This document shows, piece by piece, positions 54,490-63,536 of a stretch of 64,000 bases of DNA (position 1 is its first letter; every line of letters starts with the position of its first letter). Under the pieces are notes generated by a model. The model saw only the letters and a program-made list of their open reading frames with translations. It was not told the DNA's origin and did no database searches. A program made the position numbers and the translations under genes. The stretch lies in NCBI GenBank assembly GCA_018267575.1, contig JAFDYF010000039.1:1-64000 (forward strand). Reading direction: 5' to 3'. This stretch comes from Bacteroidota bacterium. GTDB lineage: Bacteria; Bacteroidota; Bacteroidia; Chitinophagales; Chitinophagaceae.

Positions 54490-56022
54490 ATGAAAAGAAG
54501 ATATTGGGTAATTTCTCCAAATGCTCGAAATGAAGGAGATATTGATTATTGGTTGGAAAAATCTAGAGATGAAGGGAAAACATTTGTAGGTTATGACAGT
54601 GACAAGAAACATGGTAATACTTTTGAAAATACCATTGAAATCAATGATTGTGTAATTATTGCGCAAGGAGCTAGAGATGATAGAACTTTATATCTTGCTG
54701 GGATTGTTCAATCGGAAAGATTTTATGATAAAGAAAATGAAATTTTTTATAGAGTGGTAAATTATTTAATAGATGAAAAAGACTTTGCTGCAAATGCTAT
54801 AGAATTAAATTCTGATAATGCGTGGGGTGAATCAAGTAATCCGGGTACAATTTATGAATTAAAAGTCGCTACCCCGGCAGACAAAATAGTAACTGAAAAA
54901 ATTGAACATTTATTTAAAACCAAAATAAAAATGAAATTATTATCGGATCTAATTGAATTGCTGAAATATAAAAAGCAAATTATTTTACAAGGCCCTCCTG
55001 GTACAGGTAAAACAAGAATGGCAAAAGAAATTGGAATTGAATTGTGCAGAAAAGAAACGATAACAAAAGAGGATATACTATCCGTAGTAAAGAAAGGCAT
55101 GAAATTAAAAAGTAGTACCGATTATGCAATATACACAGTTGAAAATATTGCCAATACAAATATCAGCTTGAAATTGGAAACGGGAACAACCCAAAGCCCA
55201 ACGTATGATAAAATAATGGCAGCTTATCAACAAAAGAAATGGGATGGTGGTACAACTGGAGGAGATGCTTATGAGGCAGCCATTGCCAAATATGTTTATT
55301 TAAACTTATTGCCTTCTGAAAATTATAAACTAATACAATTTCATCCTGCCTATTCTTATGAAGATTTTGTAAGAGGGATTACTGCAAAAAGTAATGGTAC
55401 TCAGGTAGAGTATGAAACGGTAAATAAAGCATTGGCACTTTTTGCGCAAAAGGCAGTTGATAATAGTTCTACAAATTTTGTTTTAATAATTGATGAAATT
55501 AACAGAGCCAATCTCCCCTCCGTTTTGGGGGAGTTGATTTATGCTTTAGAATATCGTGGGGAAAAAGTTGATAGTATGTATGATATCGAAGGGGATAACT
55601 CTTTAGTACTTCCTCCAAATCTATATATCATCGGAACAATGAATACCGCAGACAGGAGTGTTGGTCATATTGATTATGCAATCAAAAGACGATTTGCTTT
55701 TGTTGATGTTCCACCTTCCGATATTGCAATTGATGAAGTAATTACTGATGCTGATTTGAATAGAAAAGCAAAAGCATTGTATGCGAATGTTTCTAAGTTG
55801 TTTAATGAAGAAAAGACTGTGGATAAACCAACATATCTGCAGTCAGATTTTAAAGCAAAGGATGTACAGTTGGGACACAGTTACTTTTTAGCAAATACTC
55901 ATTCAGAGTTAAAAATGAAGTTGGAATTTGAAATCAAGCCGATACTTTTTGAATACGTTAAAGACGGGGTTCTTAGTCCGGAAGCGGAGAAGGAAATTAA
56001 AGCCTTAAAGGTCAATGAGTAA
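54490..56022 (+). CDS. mcrB: McrB-type AAA+ GTPase with N-terminal PUA-like domain
   Basis: 510 residues. The AAA+ core has Walker A LQGPPGTGKTRMAKE (about 165-180), the Walker B segment FVLIIDEINRANLPSVLGEL and the McrB sensor motif IIGTMNTADRSVGHID (about 378-393). The first 130 residues (KRRYWVISPNARNEGDIDYW, INDCVIIAQGARDDRTLYLA) look like an EVE/PUA-type reader of modified bases, which replaces the E. coli-type N-domain. McrB drives the McrC nuclease on modified DNA. It overlaps mcrC by eight bases. Confidence 0.85.
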   Translation: MKRRYWVISPNARNEGDIDYWLEKSRDEGKTFVGYDSDKKHGNTFENTIEINDCVIIAQGARDDRTLYLAGIVQSERFYDKENEIFYRVVNYLIDEKDFAANAIELNSDNAWGESSNPGTIYELKVATPADKIVTEKIEHLFKTKIKMKLLSDLIELLKYKKQIILQGPPGTGKTRMAKEIGIELCRKETITKEDILSVVKKGMKLKSSTDYAIYTVENIANTNISLKLETGTTQSPTYDKIMAAYQQKKWDGGTTGGDAYEAAIAKYVYLNLLPSENYKLIQFHPAYSYEDFVRGITAKSNGTQVEYETVNKALALFAQKAVDNSSTNFVLIIDEINRANLPSVLGELIYALEYRGEKVDSMYDIEGDNSLVLPPNLYIIGTMNTADRSVGHIDYAIKRRFAFVDVPPSDIAIDEVITDADLNRKAKALYANVSKLFNEEKTVDKPTYLQSDFKAKDVQLGHSYFLANTHSELKMKLEFEIKPILFEYVKDGVLSPEAEKEIKALKVNE

Positions 56023-57316
56023 CTTTTTATTCAATACAATAACAGAACACCACAAATATCCAAATGGTGAATCCATCCCTGTAGGTATAGACGCTGGTTT
56101 ATTGCATAAAGAAATTCTATTTCAGAGCAACCCGGAAAAGATATGTGTTGAAATTAAAAAGGACAATACACTGCACACCTATTATTACATAGGTGTAGAT
56201 TGGATTAGTGACGATAAAGTAATTTATGTTGCTCCAAAATTAAATACAAAAATCACAGTCTCCCAGGCAACCATAAATAGCAGTACCCTAAAAGAAACGG
56301 ACTTTATTAAAATGTTATTTCATTGTTTAAAGTACCAGGATATTGCCAATGAATTAGATGAATTGTTTGAGATAAAATGGGAGCAGCCCAAAATTGAGAT
56401 TGAACAAAAAAGAGATTTACTTACGCCATTGTTAGTTGTGCAATTTCTCGGCTTATTAAAAATAATTGTTCGCAAAGGTTTGAAAAAATCTTATTACAAA
56501 ATTGAACACAACTTATATAGCAGAGTAAAAGGTCGGGTTTTAGTGTGTAAAACTTTAAAAGAAAACATTTTCAAGAATAAGAACCTGAATACCATTTGCA
56601 GTTATGATGAATTTGGATTGAATGGTCTTGAAAATAGATTATTAAAACGAACTCTTTCTTTCATCAAAAATTACCTTCCCGTATATGCTAAATTGAACAC
56701 CGATGCGTATATACAGAATATGTTTAATTATATTATCCCAGCATTTGAAACTGTATCAGAAGAGGTAAATCTCAATGATATTCGATACACAAAAACAAAT
56801 CCATTTTACAAAGAGTATGAAGGTGCCATAAAATTGGCTAAAATAATCCTAAAACGATTTGGATACAATATTTCAAATGTGGAAAAGCAAACCATTAATA
56901 CGCATCCATTTTGGATTGACATGAGTAAACTGTTTGAATTGTATGTTTTAGGTCTATTGAAAGAGCAATTTAAGAATCAGGTCATTTATCATCCCACATA
57001 CAATGGCAAGGAGTTGGATTATTTATTGCTCAGCCCACCAATGGTAATTGATGCCAAATACAAGCCACGTTATTTATCTACTTCTGTGATAGAAGATGCC
57101 AGACAGTTGAGTGGCTATTCTCGCATGCACAAGGTTTATGAGACATTAAAATATTCAAAAGATAAAATCATTGATTGTTTGATTATCTATCCAAATCAGG
57201 AAAGCAATAACAAAGACTTATCTAAATTTAGTGAGCTGATGAAAGATTCCAATTCAGTAATTGGCGAATATGTAAACTTCTACAAAATTGGAATTCAACT
57301 ACCCATTGTAAAATAA
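56015..57316 (+). CDS. mcrC: McrC-type nuclease subunit
   Basis: 433 residues. The C-terminal PD-(D/E)xK nuclease is clear: GKELDYLLLSPPMVIDAKYK (about 331-350), with Asp and DAK as metal ligands and catalytic Lys. The N-terminal 150 residues fit the McrC domain that docks to the McrB ring (YIGVDWISDDKVIYVAPKL). Last gene of the 16.7-kb island, overlapping mcrB. Cleavage of modified foreign DNA is the expected role. Confidence 0.88.
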   Translation: MSNFLFNTITEHHKYPNGESIPVGIDAGLLHKEILFQSNPEKICVEIKKDNTLHTYYYIGVDWISDDKVIYVAPKLNTKITVSQATINSSTLKETDFIKMLFHCLKYQDIANELDELFEIKWEQPKIEIEQKRDLLTPLLVVQFLGLLKIIVRKGLKKSYYKIEHNLYSRVKGRVLVCKTLKENIFKNKNLNTICSYDEFGLNGLENRLLKRTLSFIKNYLPVYAKLNTDAYIQNMFNYIIPAFETVSEEVNLNDIRYTKTNPFYKEYEGAIKLAKIILKRFGYNISNVEKQTINTHPFWIDMSKLFELYVLGLLKEQFKNQVIYHPTYNGKELDYLLLSPPMVIDAKYKPRYLSTSVIEDARQLSGYSRMHKVYETLKYSKDKIIDCLIIYPNQESNNKDLSKFSELMKDSNSVIGEYVNFYKIGIQLPIVK

Positions 57317-57804
57317 ACCAAAGGCGCAATATTCTGCTATAGCTATTTCGTGGGGGATTTTGTGCTAGTCGTTCCTATATCTCTTTAGTAATTAAGGAAA
57401 TTTTTGATGGTGCACTGCCCACAAGTTTATAGTAAATCAAGAACAGGGCACAAGCTTGGCTCGCAAAGTAATCCAGGCTACAACACTTGCGCAAGTAGAC
57501 CCCAACTGTCCAACCACCTGCTAATTGAAAAAATGCGGTTTATGAAGACACAAATAGCGGTATTGGAGCTACTTTTCCCTTCATAGACTGCCGCTGTAGG
57601 AATTTATATTAACTTTCTATAAACTCCACTAATAGTTCTTTAGATTTGAAGCAAATTTTGTGGGTGCACCCTCATTTCTTTTAGTTTGTTATAAATCAGT
57701 AGGCCACTGCGGCGGTTCATCGTTAAGGTAAGCCATCTTTCCGAGCTAAATTTATTTTAGCCAGTCATTTTGAAATCTAAATAAAATTTCTACTTTTGTT
57801 CTGT
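57317..57804. other. Intergenic, no intact gene
   Basis: Just under 500 bases after mcrC with no supported frame and no clear terminator. The composition is mixed and some segments may derive from eroded genes. Confidence 0.4.
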
Positions 57805-57912
57805 CATCAAGAATCCTTAAATGGATGCCAACCGAGAGGAGCACTCCGCGGTGGCAAAACGATGAGGGCCTACAGTCAAAATAAAAACTAATCCCCTTAC
57901 ATTTTCTTGATG
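57805..57912 (+). ncRNA. Structured RNA-like element, copy 1
   Basis: A closing stem CATCAAGAA (57805-57813)/TTCTTGATG (57904-57912) encloses a second stem TGCCA..CCG (57826-57834)/CGG-TGGCA (57849-57856), with an inner GAG/CTC. A third GGG/CCC stem near 57874-57893 completes a three-way-junction shape. The same fold is kept in a second copy 760 bases downstream with sequence changes in the loops. It lies 119 bases before the 164-residue gene. I do not recognise a known family. Confidence 0.55.
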
Positions 57913-58031
57913 CCAATCACATACTTGCCTTAAAGCATGTATCAAGGATCTATTTCCCCAACTGGCGACAATAGGCCTGATAAATTAATCCCATTTTTTA
58001 ACCCGCTTAACAGCAAAAATCAATTCAAGCT

Positions 58032-58526
58032 ATGACAACCCCTGCAACGCACACCGAAAAGATTGAGAACGCTTTTGTAAAGGCTATAGAAAATAAGGAT
58101 AGAGAGCGCCTTATCGAATTGCTAGATGACCATGGCGAATTTATGGTTCAGGATTTAGACCTTGAAACCCCCATGGTTGACAAAGCAAGATTTATAGACT
58201 GGATCCTAGACTGCCGGGAGCAGGTTGAAATTAACAATTTCTATTTTGACCAATGTGCTTTCTGTAAGATAGGGAACCCTGTGGCCATCATCAACGATGG
58301 CTCCTTCCCTAGAAAAATCAAGGACAGCTCTGAAAAGGAGAAGGCCGGACTGATGTTCGAAATCGAAAACAACCGCATCCATGGTATTAGCTTTTGCTAT
58401 ACCTTTTTAGAGACCATCAATAAATACTATTTTGAGGTGGAAGGCGATAGAAAGATTTATAAATACATGTGCGATAACCATTGTAGCCGTGAGGAAGCTA
58501 TCGATCATGTTTTCCCATTATTTTAA
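58032..58526 (+). CDS. Small NTF2-like protein, function unknown
   Basis: 164 residues, soluble and acidic. It starts ATHTEKIENAFVKAIENKDR followed by LIELLDDHGEFMVQD, the pattern of NTF2/SnoaL-like domains (helix, then a pocket strand). It contains five cysteines (CREQ, QCAFCKIG, CYTF, CDNHC). It is flanked on both sides by copies of the structured element, like a cassette. No enzyme motif is certain. Confidence 0.5.
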   Translation: MTTPATHTEKIENAFVKAIENKDRERLIELLDDHGEFMVQDLDLETPMVDKARFIDWILDCREQVEINNFYFDQCAFCKIGNPVAIINDGSFPRKIKDSSEKEKAGLMFEIENNRIHGISFCYTFLETINKYYFEVEGDRKIYKYMCDNHCSREEAIDHVFPLF

Positions 58527-58564
58527 TGAACAAGATGCATTTCCTATAATATCCGCTTTTTCGA

Positions 58565-58671
58565 CATCAAGAATCCTTCAATGGATGCCAACCGAGAGAA
58601 AACTCCACGGTGGCAAAATGATGGGGACGCAAGGTCAAAATAAATGTAAAGCCCCTCCCATTTTCTTGGTG
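58565..58671 (+). ncRNA. Structured RNA-like element, copy 2
   Basis: Closing stem CATCAAGAA (58565-58573)/TTCTTGGTG (58663-58671) with one G-U pair. The inner stem TGCCA..CCG/CGG-TGGCA is kept (58586-58615), with GAG-AAAA-CTC in place of GAG-GAGCA-CTC. The third stem is ATGGG/CCCAT in place of ATG..GGG/CCC..CAT. It starts 38 bases after one gene and ends 46 before the next. Changes that keep pairing point to selection on structure. Confidence 0.55.
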
Positions 58672-58717
58672 CCATCAATAGACAACCATATTTATTCACA
58701 CACTAAAACCAAGAAAA

Positions 58718-59164
58718 ATGAAATTCAAATTATTCAGGATATCTATCTCTGGAAAGAAAAATCAGGAAAAGGCCAAGGAGGTTTCTGGGCAACCAAAAAA
58801 AATGTACCCTTTGACACCAGCATTATTAGAACAGTCGAAGCAGGTTTGGAAAAGCGATTTAGCCTCATTGAGCAATGCCAAACTGGTGGAGAAGTTCAAT
58901 GCGCAAGTAGGGAACAGGGGATGGGGCACGGCAAGGTCCATGTACTTGGACTGCCTGCGTAAGGAGATCCGGAAAAGGAATTTTGACAGCCGTATTTTGT
59001 TCGACCTCGATAGCTCCGGAAATATAACAGCTTTCAAACTAGGGAAGAAAGTGATGTTGAAAAGGGGGAGATTGGTTCTAAGTACCCCAAAACAGAAGCG
59101 CTTTTCATGGTCATGGCTTAAGGAGATTTTCGGAAATAAAATCAGGGGTAATAAAACCAAGTGA
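58718..59164 (+). CDS. Small basic protein, function unknown
   Basis: 148 residues, strongly basic, without a signal peptide or membrane segment. The middle LTPALLEQSKQVWKSDLASL and KLVEKFNAQVGNRGWGTARS is helical. The C terminus has a Trp-containing basic stretch (RFSWSWLKEIFGNKI) that could bind nucleic acid or membrane. A longer overlapping frame (58432-58962) is a shadow. It follows copy 2 of the structured element by 46 bases. Confidence 0.5.
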   Translation: MKFKLFRISISGKKNQEKAKEVSGQPKKMYPLTPALLEQSKQVWKSDLASLSNAKLVEKFNAQVGNRGWGTARSMYLDCLRKEIRKRNFDSRILFDLDSSGNITAFKLGKKVMLKRGRLVLSTPKQKRFSWSWLKEIFGNKIRGNKTK

Positions 59165-59702
59165 TGATTTTGAATTATTGGTTATGCACTCGCTGTTTGC
59201 AATGTAAACTGCGAGTGCGGTAATCGATTAGGACCATTTGAATCTTTCCGAACATTAAAAATAATAATAAAATGCACGAAATATCTGGATTGTTGCGTTT
59301 TATAAATGTTGAAAATGTTTTTTAAATGACCTTATTACTTAAAAATCAATATGAAAACTTAAATCTTATTATAAGCAGTCTGAGAAATCATTCTGGAACA
59401 AAGGCGCAATATCTCATTGCTAACAATTTGACTAATATTGAATGAGATTACTCATGCTAATTTTAAAATTGATTTTGCAACTCAGTATTCAAAAACTGAT
59501 GATTAAATTTTGCAACATACGGTTACCTCTTTTTTGTCAATAAATCGGATGGCAATTTGAATAAAACCTATAGAGAAAATAAAGAAAACTAGCGGAAGAG
59601 CTCAAGTGTTTGTGACATAAAAAATGGAATATCTTTTCTAATCTAAATAAACTGTACTTAAACAAATACGTTGTAAGTATTTGAAGTAATAACACAAACA
59701 CA
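59165..59702. other. Intergenic with one strong hairpin
   Basis: No gene supported. Apart from the hairpin at 59186-59218 the stretch is AT-rich with only short frames on both strands. The promoter of the following secreted-protein gene should lie in its last 100 bases. Confidence 0.45.
59186..59218 (+). terminator. Strong hairpin after small basic gene
   Basis: GCACTCGC pairs with GCGAGTGC (8 bases), and an inner GTTT/AAAC continues the stem around GCAATGT with one mismatch. It lies 22 bases after the stop codon. No T-run follows, so it may be a factor-assisted terminator or an RNA-stabilising stem. Confidence 0.5.
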
Positions 59703-60650
59703 ATGAAAACATATCCTAGAAATATTAGAATTGGTATAATAATATCCATATTGCTTTTAAATATAGCAACCTTAAATGCACAGCATGCAAAAAATATTAT
59801 TATTCTTGGTGACGATATATCATATAAACTTGATTCTGGTTATTACGATTTAGAGTTGAGAGTAGGAATGCCTAGAGTTTTGGTTAAAAAGTCAATTTTT
59901 TCAAAAAGAACGAATTCATTGGTTGAGGAGATCATTAAAATATCTGAAAAGTCCGTATGCTATATAAAGTATGATGAAAAATTGAATGTTATATCAAAAG
60001 GGCTACTTACATCAGATACAATTCAAAAAATTGATATTAAAAGTACACTTGTTGATTACGTGAACGATCCGTTGGGGGATAAAGGTTTAATGTATGATCA
60101 TGTTGTTTCAGGTGTTCTACTCCAACAATTATACAAAGAAGGCTATTGGATAGAGGATACTGTTTTTGAAAATAAACATTTTATAGGGGTTGGGCATTAT
60201 AGCAAAGGACTCCGGAATGAGAATTGGGAATTTGGACTACCCTATTGGCAAAGAAGTGGAGATGAAAAAATGGTAGTCAAGACTCAAGTGATAAAAACTT
60301 ATAGTAAGGGTATTGTCGAAAAGTCCAATAATTTTAACGCCCCTGTAAATAATGAAGCTTTAATCCTGTCAGGAAATTGGTATATTATTCAAAATTCCGG
60401 TGACAGCATCTTTTATATATCGCGTCATTATGAAAGGGAAGATGCTTCTGGGTTGATCAATTTTTATACAACCCATTCATGTGAAATTCATTTTTATAGT
60501 TGGAAAAAAAATGAATTTAAAGTAAGAAATGAAGAATGGGCTATTAAAAATAACATTCTTATACTAGGTGATCCAAAAAATTACATCAAGTTTAAAATTG
60601 AATTCCTGTTTCCTAATAAACAGGGATTGATCTTAAGAGAAATAAAATAA
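59703..60650 (+). CDS. Exported protein, function unknown
   Basis: 315 residues. A signal peptide (IGIIISILLLNIATLNAQ) precedes a mature part rich in beta-prone, aromatic sequence, without repeats or a known catalytic motif. Paired SGNWYIIQNSGDSIFYIS and FKVRNEEWAIKNNIL segments resemble lipocalin-like or YD-type strands only faintly. It is followed by the J-domain gene, 107 bases downstream. Confidence 0.55.
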   Translation: MKTYPRNIRIGIIISILLLNIATLNAQHAKNIIILGDDISYKLDSGYYDLELRVGMPRVLVKKSIFSKRTNSLVEEIIKISEKSVCYIKYDEKLNVISKGLLTSDTIQKIDIKSTLVDYVNDPLGDKGLMYDHVVSGVLLQQLYKEGYWIEDTVFENKHFIGVGHYSKGLRNENWEFGLPYWQRSGDEKMVVKTQVIKTYSKGIVEKSNNFNAPVNNEALILSGNWYIIQNSGDSIFYISRHYEREDASGLINFYTTHSCEIHFYSWKKNEFKVRNEEWAIKNNILILGDPKNYIKFKIEFLFPNKQGLILREIK

Positions 60651-60757
60651 ATTTCAACAGTGTTGTGGCACTTGTCACCTTGATGATGAACAACAAATTA
60701 AAGGGTTACATATTTAAATATCTGATACTCATTTAAAAATAAAAACTTTTGTAAACA

Positions 60758-62014
60758 ATGCCCATTATAGACTATTATAGATTATTGGGTGTTCAGCCTA
60801 ATTCAAGTGAAGCAGAAATCAAAGATGCATACAGAAAGCTATCAAAAAAGTTTCATCCAGATTTGAACGATGGAGATAATTTCTTTGCTGAAAGGTTTAA
60901 GGACATTACATCTGCATATGAAACGCTTATTGATAGTAAAAAAAGAGCAAATTATCATAAAGTCTATAACGCATCCAAAGTTAATTCTGCAAATTCAGGG
61001 TTCAAAAATTCTAATACGGCAAGCCATAACGCTTACTCCCCAAAAAATGAAAGCTTTAAATTCGGACATCCCGGTAAAGAGGGAAAATCCAACCGATCCA
61101 GAATTTTCAGCTATATAATTATTCCAATTGTAATAGCGTTTGCTTTTGTTTTGTTTAAAGGTCTTACAAAAAGCGAAAAATTGGGAAGTGCCCCGAGAAA
61201 TACCCAAGAAGAATATTCCAGCCCTCAAACTGAAACAAATACGGCACTTTACAATAAATCCAATGCCCAACTGGGAACACAAGAACCCGATACTGTTTCC
61301 ATTAAACCTGCGATTAATAATAATGCCGTTGGAAAATCTTTTGAAAATTACCCGATTGGATATTACATGGTTTTAGCATCAAATGACCATTATGTTTACG
61401 CACATTATAGACCAGATTTAAGTACAAAATTTGATTTCCATTATGCTCAGAGACGTGAAGTTTACATTCATAAAATTGAAAACGGGTTTGGATATGTTGA
61501 TGAGGGTACACAGTTTAACGACCACTATTGGCTTCCATTGAGTGATCTGGCATTAGTGGAAAAAGATGAAATGTCTTTTAGTTCTATAAAAGGGAACGAA
61601 GATTATATAATTAATAAGCTTGAAAAATTTACGATAGAAAAAACCCATTATGGTGATAGGGCTTCGACAGGTTTATCTACTGCCTCATGGACTTATAAAA
61701 ACTACTCATTTAAATTTTTGGACAAATATTTAATTGTGACTTATACGAATTATTATAGTGGCTTTTCAAAAGACACTTCCATTGACGAAGTAAAATTCCC
61801 AATAGAGGATTTTAAATTTCCAGCAAGTGATTTTCACGGTAGCCAGCTTATGCTTTCATCTATTAATGAAAATATAGAAAATAAATCTTCTAGAGGATCC
61901 GATTATTCTTCAAGTTTCTTCCTTGATTTTAGGGTAAACGCAGAAACAGATTTGATAAAGAATCTTAGCAAAGCTTTTCTGAAATTGAGAAATTCCTATA
62001 AAGGCAATCAATAG
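60758..62014 (+). CDS. Membrane-anchored J-domain (DnaJ-like) protein
   Basis: 418 residues. The N-terminal 70 residues are a J domain (IDYYRLLGVQPNSSEAEIKD, KKFHPDLND with the HPD triad, FKDITSAYETL) able to stimulate DnaK-type chaperones. A polar linker, one membrane helix (FSYIIIPIVIAFAFVLFKGL, about 110-130) and an extracytoplasmic part of 285 residues follow. The external part (YVYAHYRPDLSTKFDFHYAQ, DEGTQFNDHYWLPLSDLALVE) is unlike known DnaJ tails and could be a sensor. The function is not known. Confidence 0.7.
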   Translation: MPIIDYYRLLGVQPNSSEAEIKDAYRKLSKKFHPDLNDGDNFFAERFKDITSAYETLIDSKKRANYHKVYNASKVNSANSGFKNSNTASHNAYSPKNESFKFGHPGKEGKSNRSRIFSYIIIPIVIAFAFVLFKGLTKSEKLGSAPRNTQEEYSSPQTETNTALYNKSNAQLGTQEPDTVSIKPAINNNAVGKSFENYPIGYYMVLASNDHYVYAHYRPDLSTKFDFHYAQRREVYIHKIENGFGYVDEGTQFNDHYWLPLSDLALVEKDEMSFSSIKGNEDYIINKLEKFTIEKTHYGDRASTGLSTASWTYKNYSFKFLDKYLIVTYTNYYSGFSKDTSIDEVKFPIEDFKFPASDFHGSQLMLSSINENIENKSSRGSDYSSSFFLDFRVNAETDLIKNLSKAFLKLRNSYKGNQ

Positions 62015-62060
62015 AAAGTCGATTTTGTATAAAAGCCAATGACCCAAAAGGTTCAAGCTT

Positions 62061-62217
62061 ATGATAGATCTAGAACATGCTGTAAGCGTAGTAGCAGAGA
62101 TCTGTGAGTTGGCTAAGCTTCCCGCTTGGGTTGGATGAGTATTACATTGATGTTATGAAGCTACTAGCACAAGCCTGGCTTGCGCCAGTTGATGACCGAG
62201 AAGATTTTCATAAATAA
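62061..62217 (+). pseudogene. Frameshifted small gene remnant
   Basis: The first frame reads DLEHAVSVVAEICELAKLPAWV and stops. A +1 shift at the stop gives DEYYIDVMKLLAQAWLAPVD and a stop at 62217. The two halves join into one plausible helical protein of about 50 residues, so a single-base loss or gain has broken it. The family is not recognised. Confidence 0.4.
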
Positions 62218-62323
62218 AATCGGAAAATTATTTAAATAAGCAGTATTCTTATTTTTAATTCTTACCACAGCGACATGGTTTGGCGTAACCAACGGTTAGT
62301 TTTGCCAACATAAATTTTTGTTT

Positions 62324-62740
62324 ATGGAAAAAAGATGGTTGACCGCCCATCAAACATTGGTCATAAGACTGGGACGGGTAAACAGCAAGATGGCTAATAA
62401 CTTGTTCCTTGCTGATATTCCAATAGATGATGAGCCCACCTGGCGTCTCTTTAGGGCGGGGGATACCGAAGGCATTTTCCAATTTGGTGTACCTGCAATG
62501 AAAGAGTATCTTATAGCTTTGCAGCCAGATAGCCTAGATGATTTGGAAACACTTTTCGCTTTGTTCACCCCAAAGCAATGGGAAGAGATCTCAGTTTTTA
62601 TACAATACAAAAAATTGGGGCTACCTTACTATTTTGACAAAAGATTTATTACTGTAACAAGATTAAATTTTATTAAGGAGCACACTATAATAGCATGGAA
62701 ACAGGCTTACCTGAAAGCGAATTATGGGGTGTGGAATTGA
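62324..62740 (+). CDS. Stand-alone fragment of DNA polymerase III alpha (DnaE-like)
   Basis: 138 residues. The middle DDEPTWRLFRAGDTEGIFQF followed by GVPAMKEYLIALQPDSLDDL aligns with the DnaE region reading DD..T..LF..GDT.GIFQ....GM...L..L.P....DL.AL.AL.RPGP, just after the palm catalytic residues. RPGP is changed to TPKQ. No exonuclease, palm or finger catalytic Asp residues are included, so it cannot polymerise DNA by itself. It may be a decayed import or an interaction domain. The ATG at 62324 is preferred to TTG two codons upstream. Confidence 0.65.
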   Translation: MEKRWLTAHQTLVIRLGRVNSKMANNLFLADIPIDDEPTWRLFRAGDTEGIFQFGVPAMKEYLIALQPDSLDDLETLFALFTPKQWEEISVFIQYKKLGLPYYFDKRFITVTRLNFIKEHTIIAWKQAYLKANYGVWN

Positions 62741-62823
62741 AAATTGTTTAAGTTTTGCTATATTAGTTTTCCTTACATAATTATTTGTATATTCATTTTA
62801 GTAAGAGTAAATAATAAATCAAC

Positions 62824-63534
62824 ATGAATTATAGCGAATATGCACAAAGACGAAAGGATTTATTTGAAAGATGGGAAGACTCGACAATTGATTTTGAAAA
62901 TTATGAATTTACTTGGGATGGAATTGTTTGCAGCAATGAAGAAGAATGGAACAAATGGAAGAACTCACCAATCAAAATTCTTTTTTTACTAAAAGAAACT
63001 TTTGGTGGATATCATCCAATGAACACTGCAACCTTAAATATTAGTAAACCGTTTTCATATAATATTGCTCTATGGAGTTATGTAATTGACACAATTTTCA
63101 GGGAAAGAAAACTTCTAACAGAAGTGCCTTCCATAAAAAAATTGAAACCGGATACGACTTCCATTGCAATAGTTGAAGTAAAGAAATGTAATCAAGAACG
63201 ATCAGAAAGCGTTAATAGTGATATTATAAATTATGCTAAAAGAGATAGGTCATATTTAAAAGAGCAAATAGATTTAATTTCTCCCCAAGTAGTTTTCTGC
63301 TGTTCTACAATTGACTCGTATGATATAATTTATGAAGATTCGCCAGAGGATATATTATTAGCACGAGAGGGAAACGTAAAATGTTGGAAGCAATCCAATA
63401 ATAGGCTAATTGTTGATTTTTATCACCCTAGCTATAATAAATTTCCAGGTGGTCCAAAGGCCTTGTTTGATTTACTTTGCAAGCTGTTAGGCAATGGCTC
63501 AGTTTACGAGAATTTTGATTGGGGAAAAAAATAA
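62824..63534 (+). CDS. Soluble protein, possibly uracil-DNA-glycosylase-like
   Basis: 236 residues. IKILFLLKETFGGYHP (about 49-64), QVVFCCSTIDSYDII and NRLIVDFYHPSYNKFPGG near the C terminus resemble, weakly, the core strands and the HPS/HP-SY motif of the uracil-DNA-glycosylase superfamily. The N-terminal glycosylase water-activating motif is not clear. It ends two bases before the WYL regulator, so the two probably share a transcript. Identity is tentative. Confidence 0.4.
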   Translation: MNYSEYAQRRKDLFERWEDSTIDFENYEFTWDGIVCSNEEEWNKWKNSPIKILFLLKETFGGYHPMNTATLNISKPFSYNIALWSYVIDTIFRERKLLTEVPSIKKLKPDTTSIAIVEVKKCNQERSESVNSDIINYAKRDRSYLKEQIDLISPQVVFCCSTIDSYDIIYEDSPEDILLAREGNVKCWKQSNNRLIVDFYHPSYNKFPGGPKALFDLLCKLLGNGSVYENFDWGKK

Positions 63535-63536
63535 TT

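Noticed and set aside
57805..58671. Reading the twin structured elements as integron attC sites, a retron RNA or an SAH riboswitch
   Set aside because: No attC core (GTTRRRY), no reverse transcriptase nearby, and the GAGGAGCAC similarity to SAH riboswitches is lost in copy 2.
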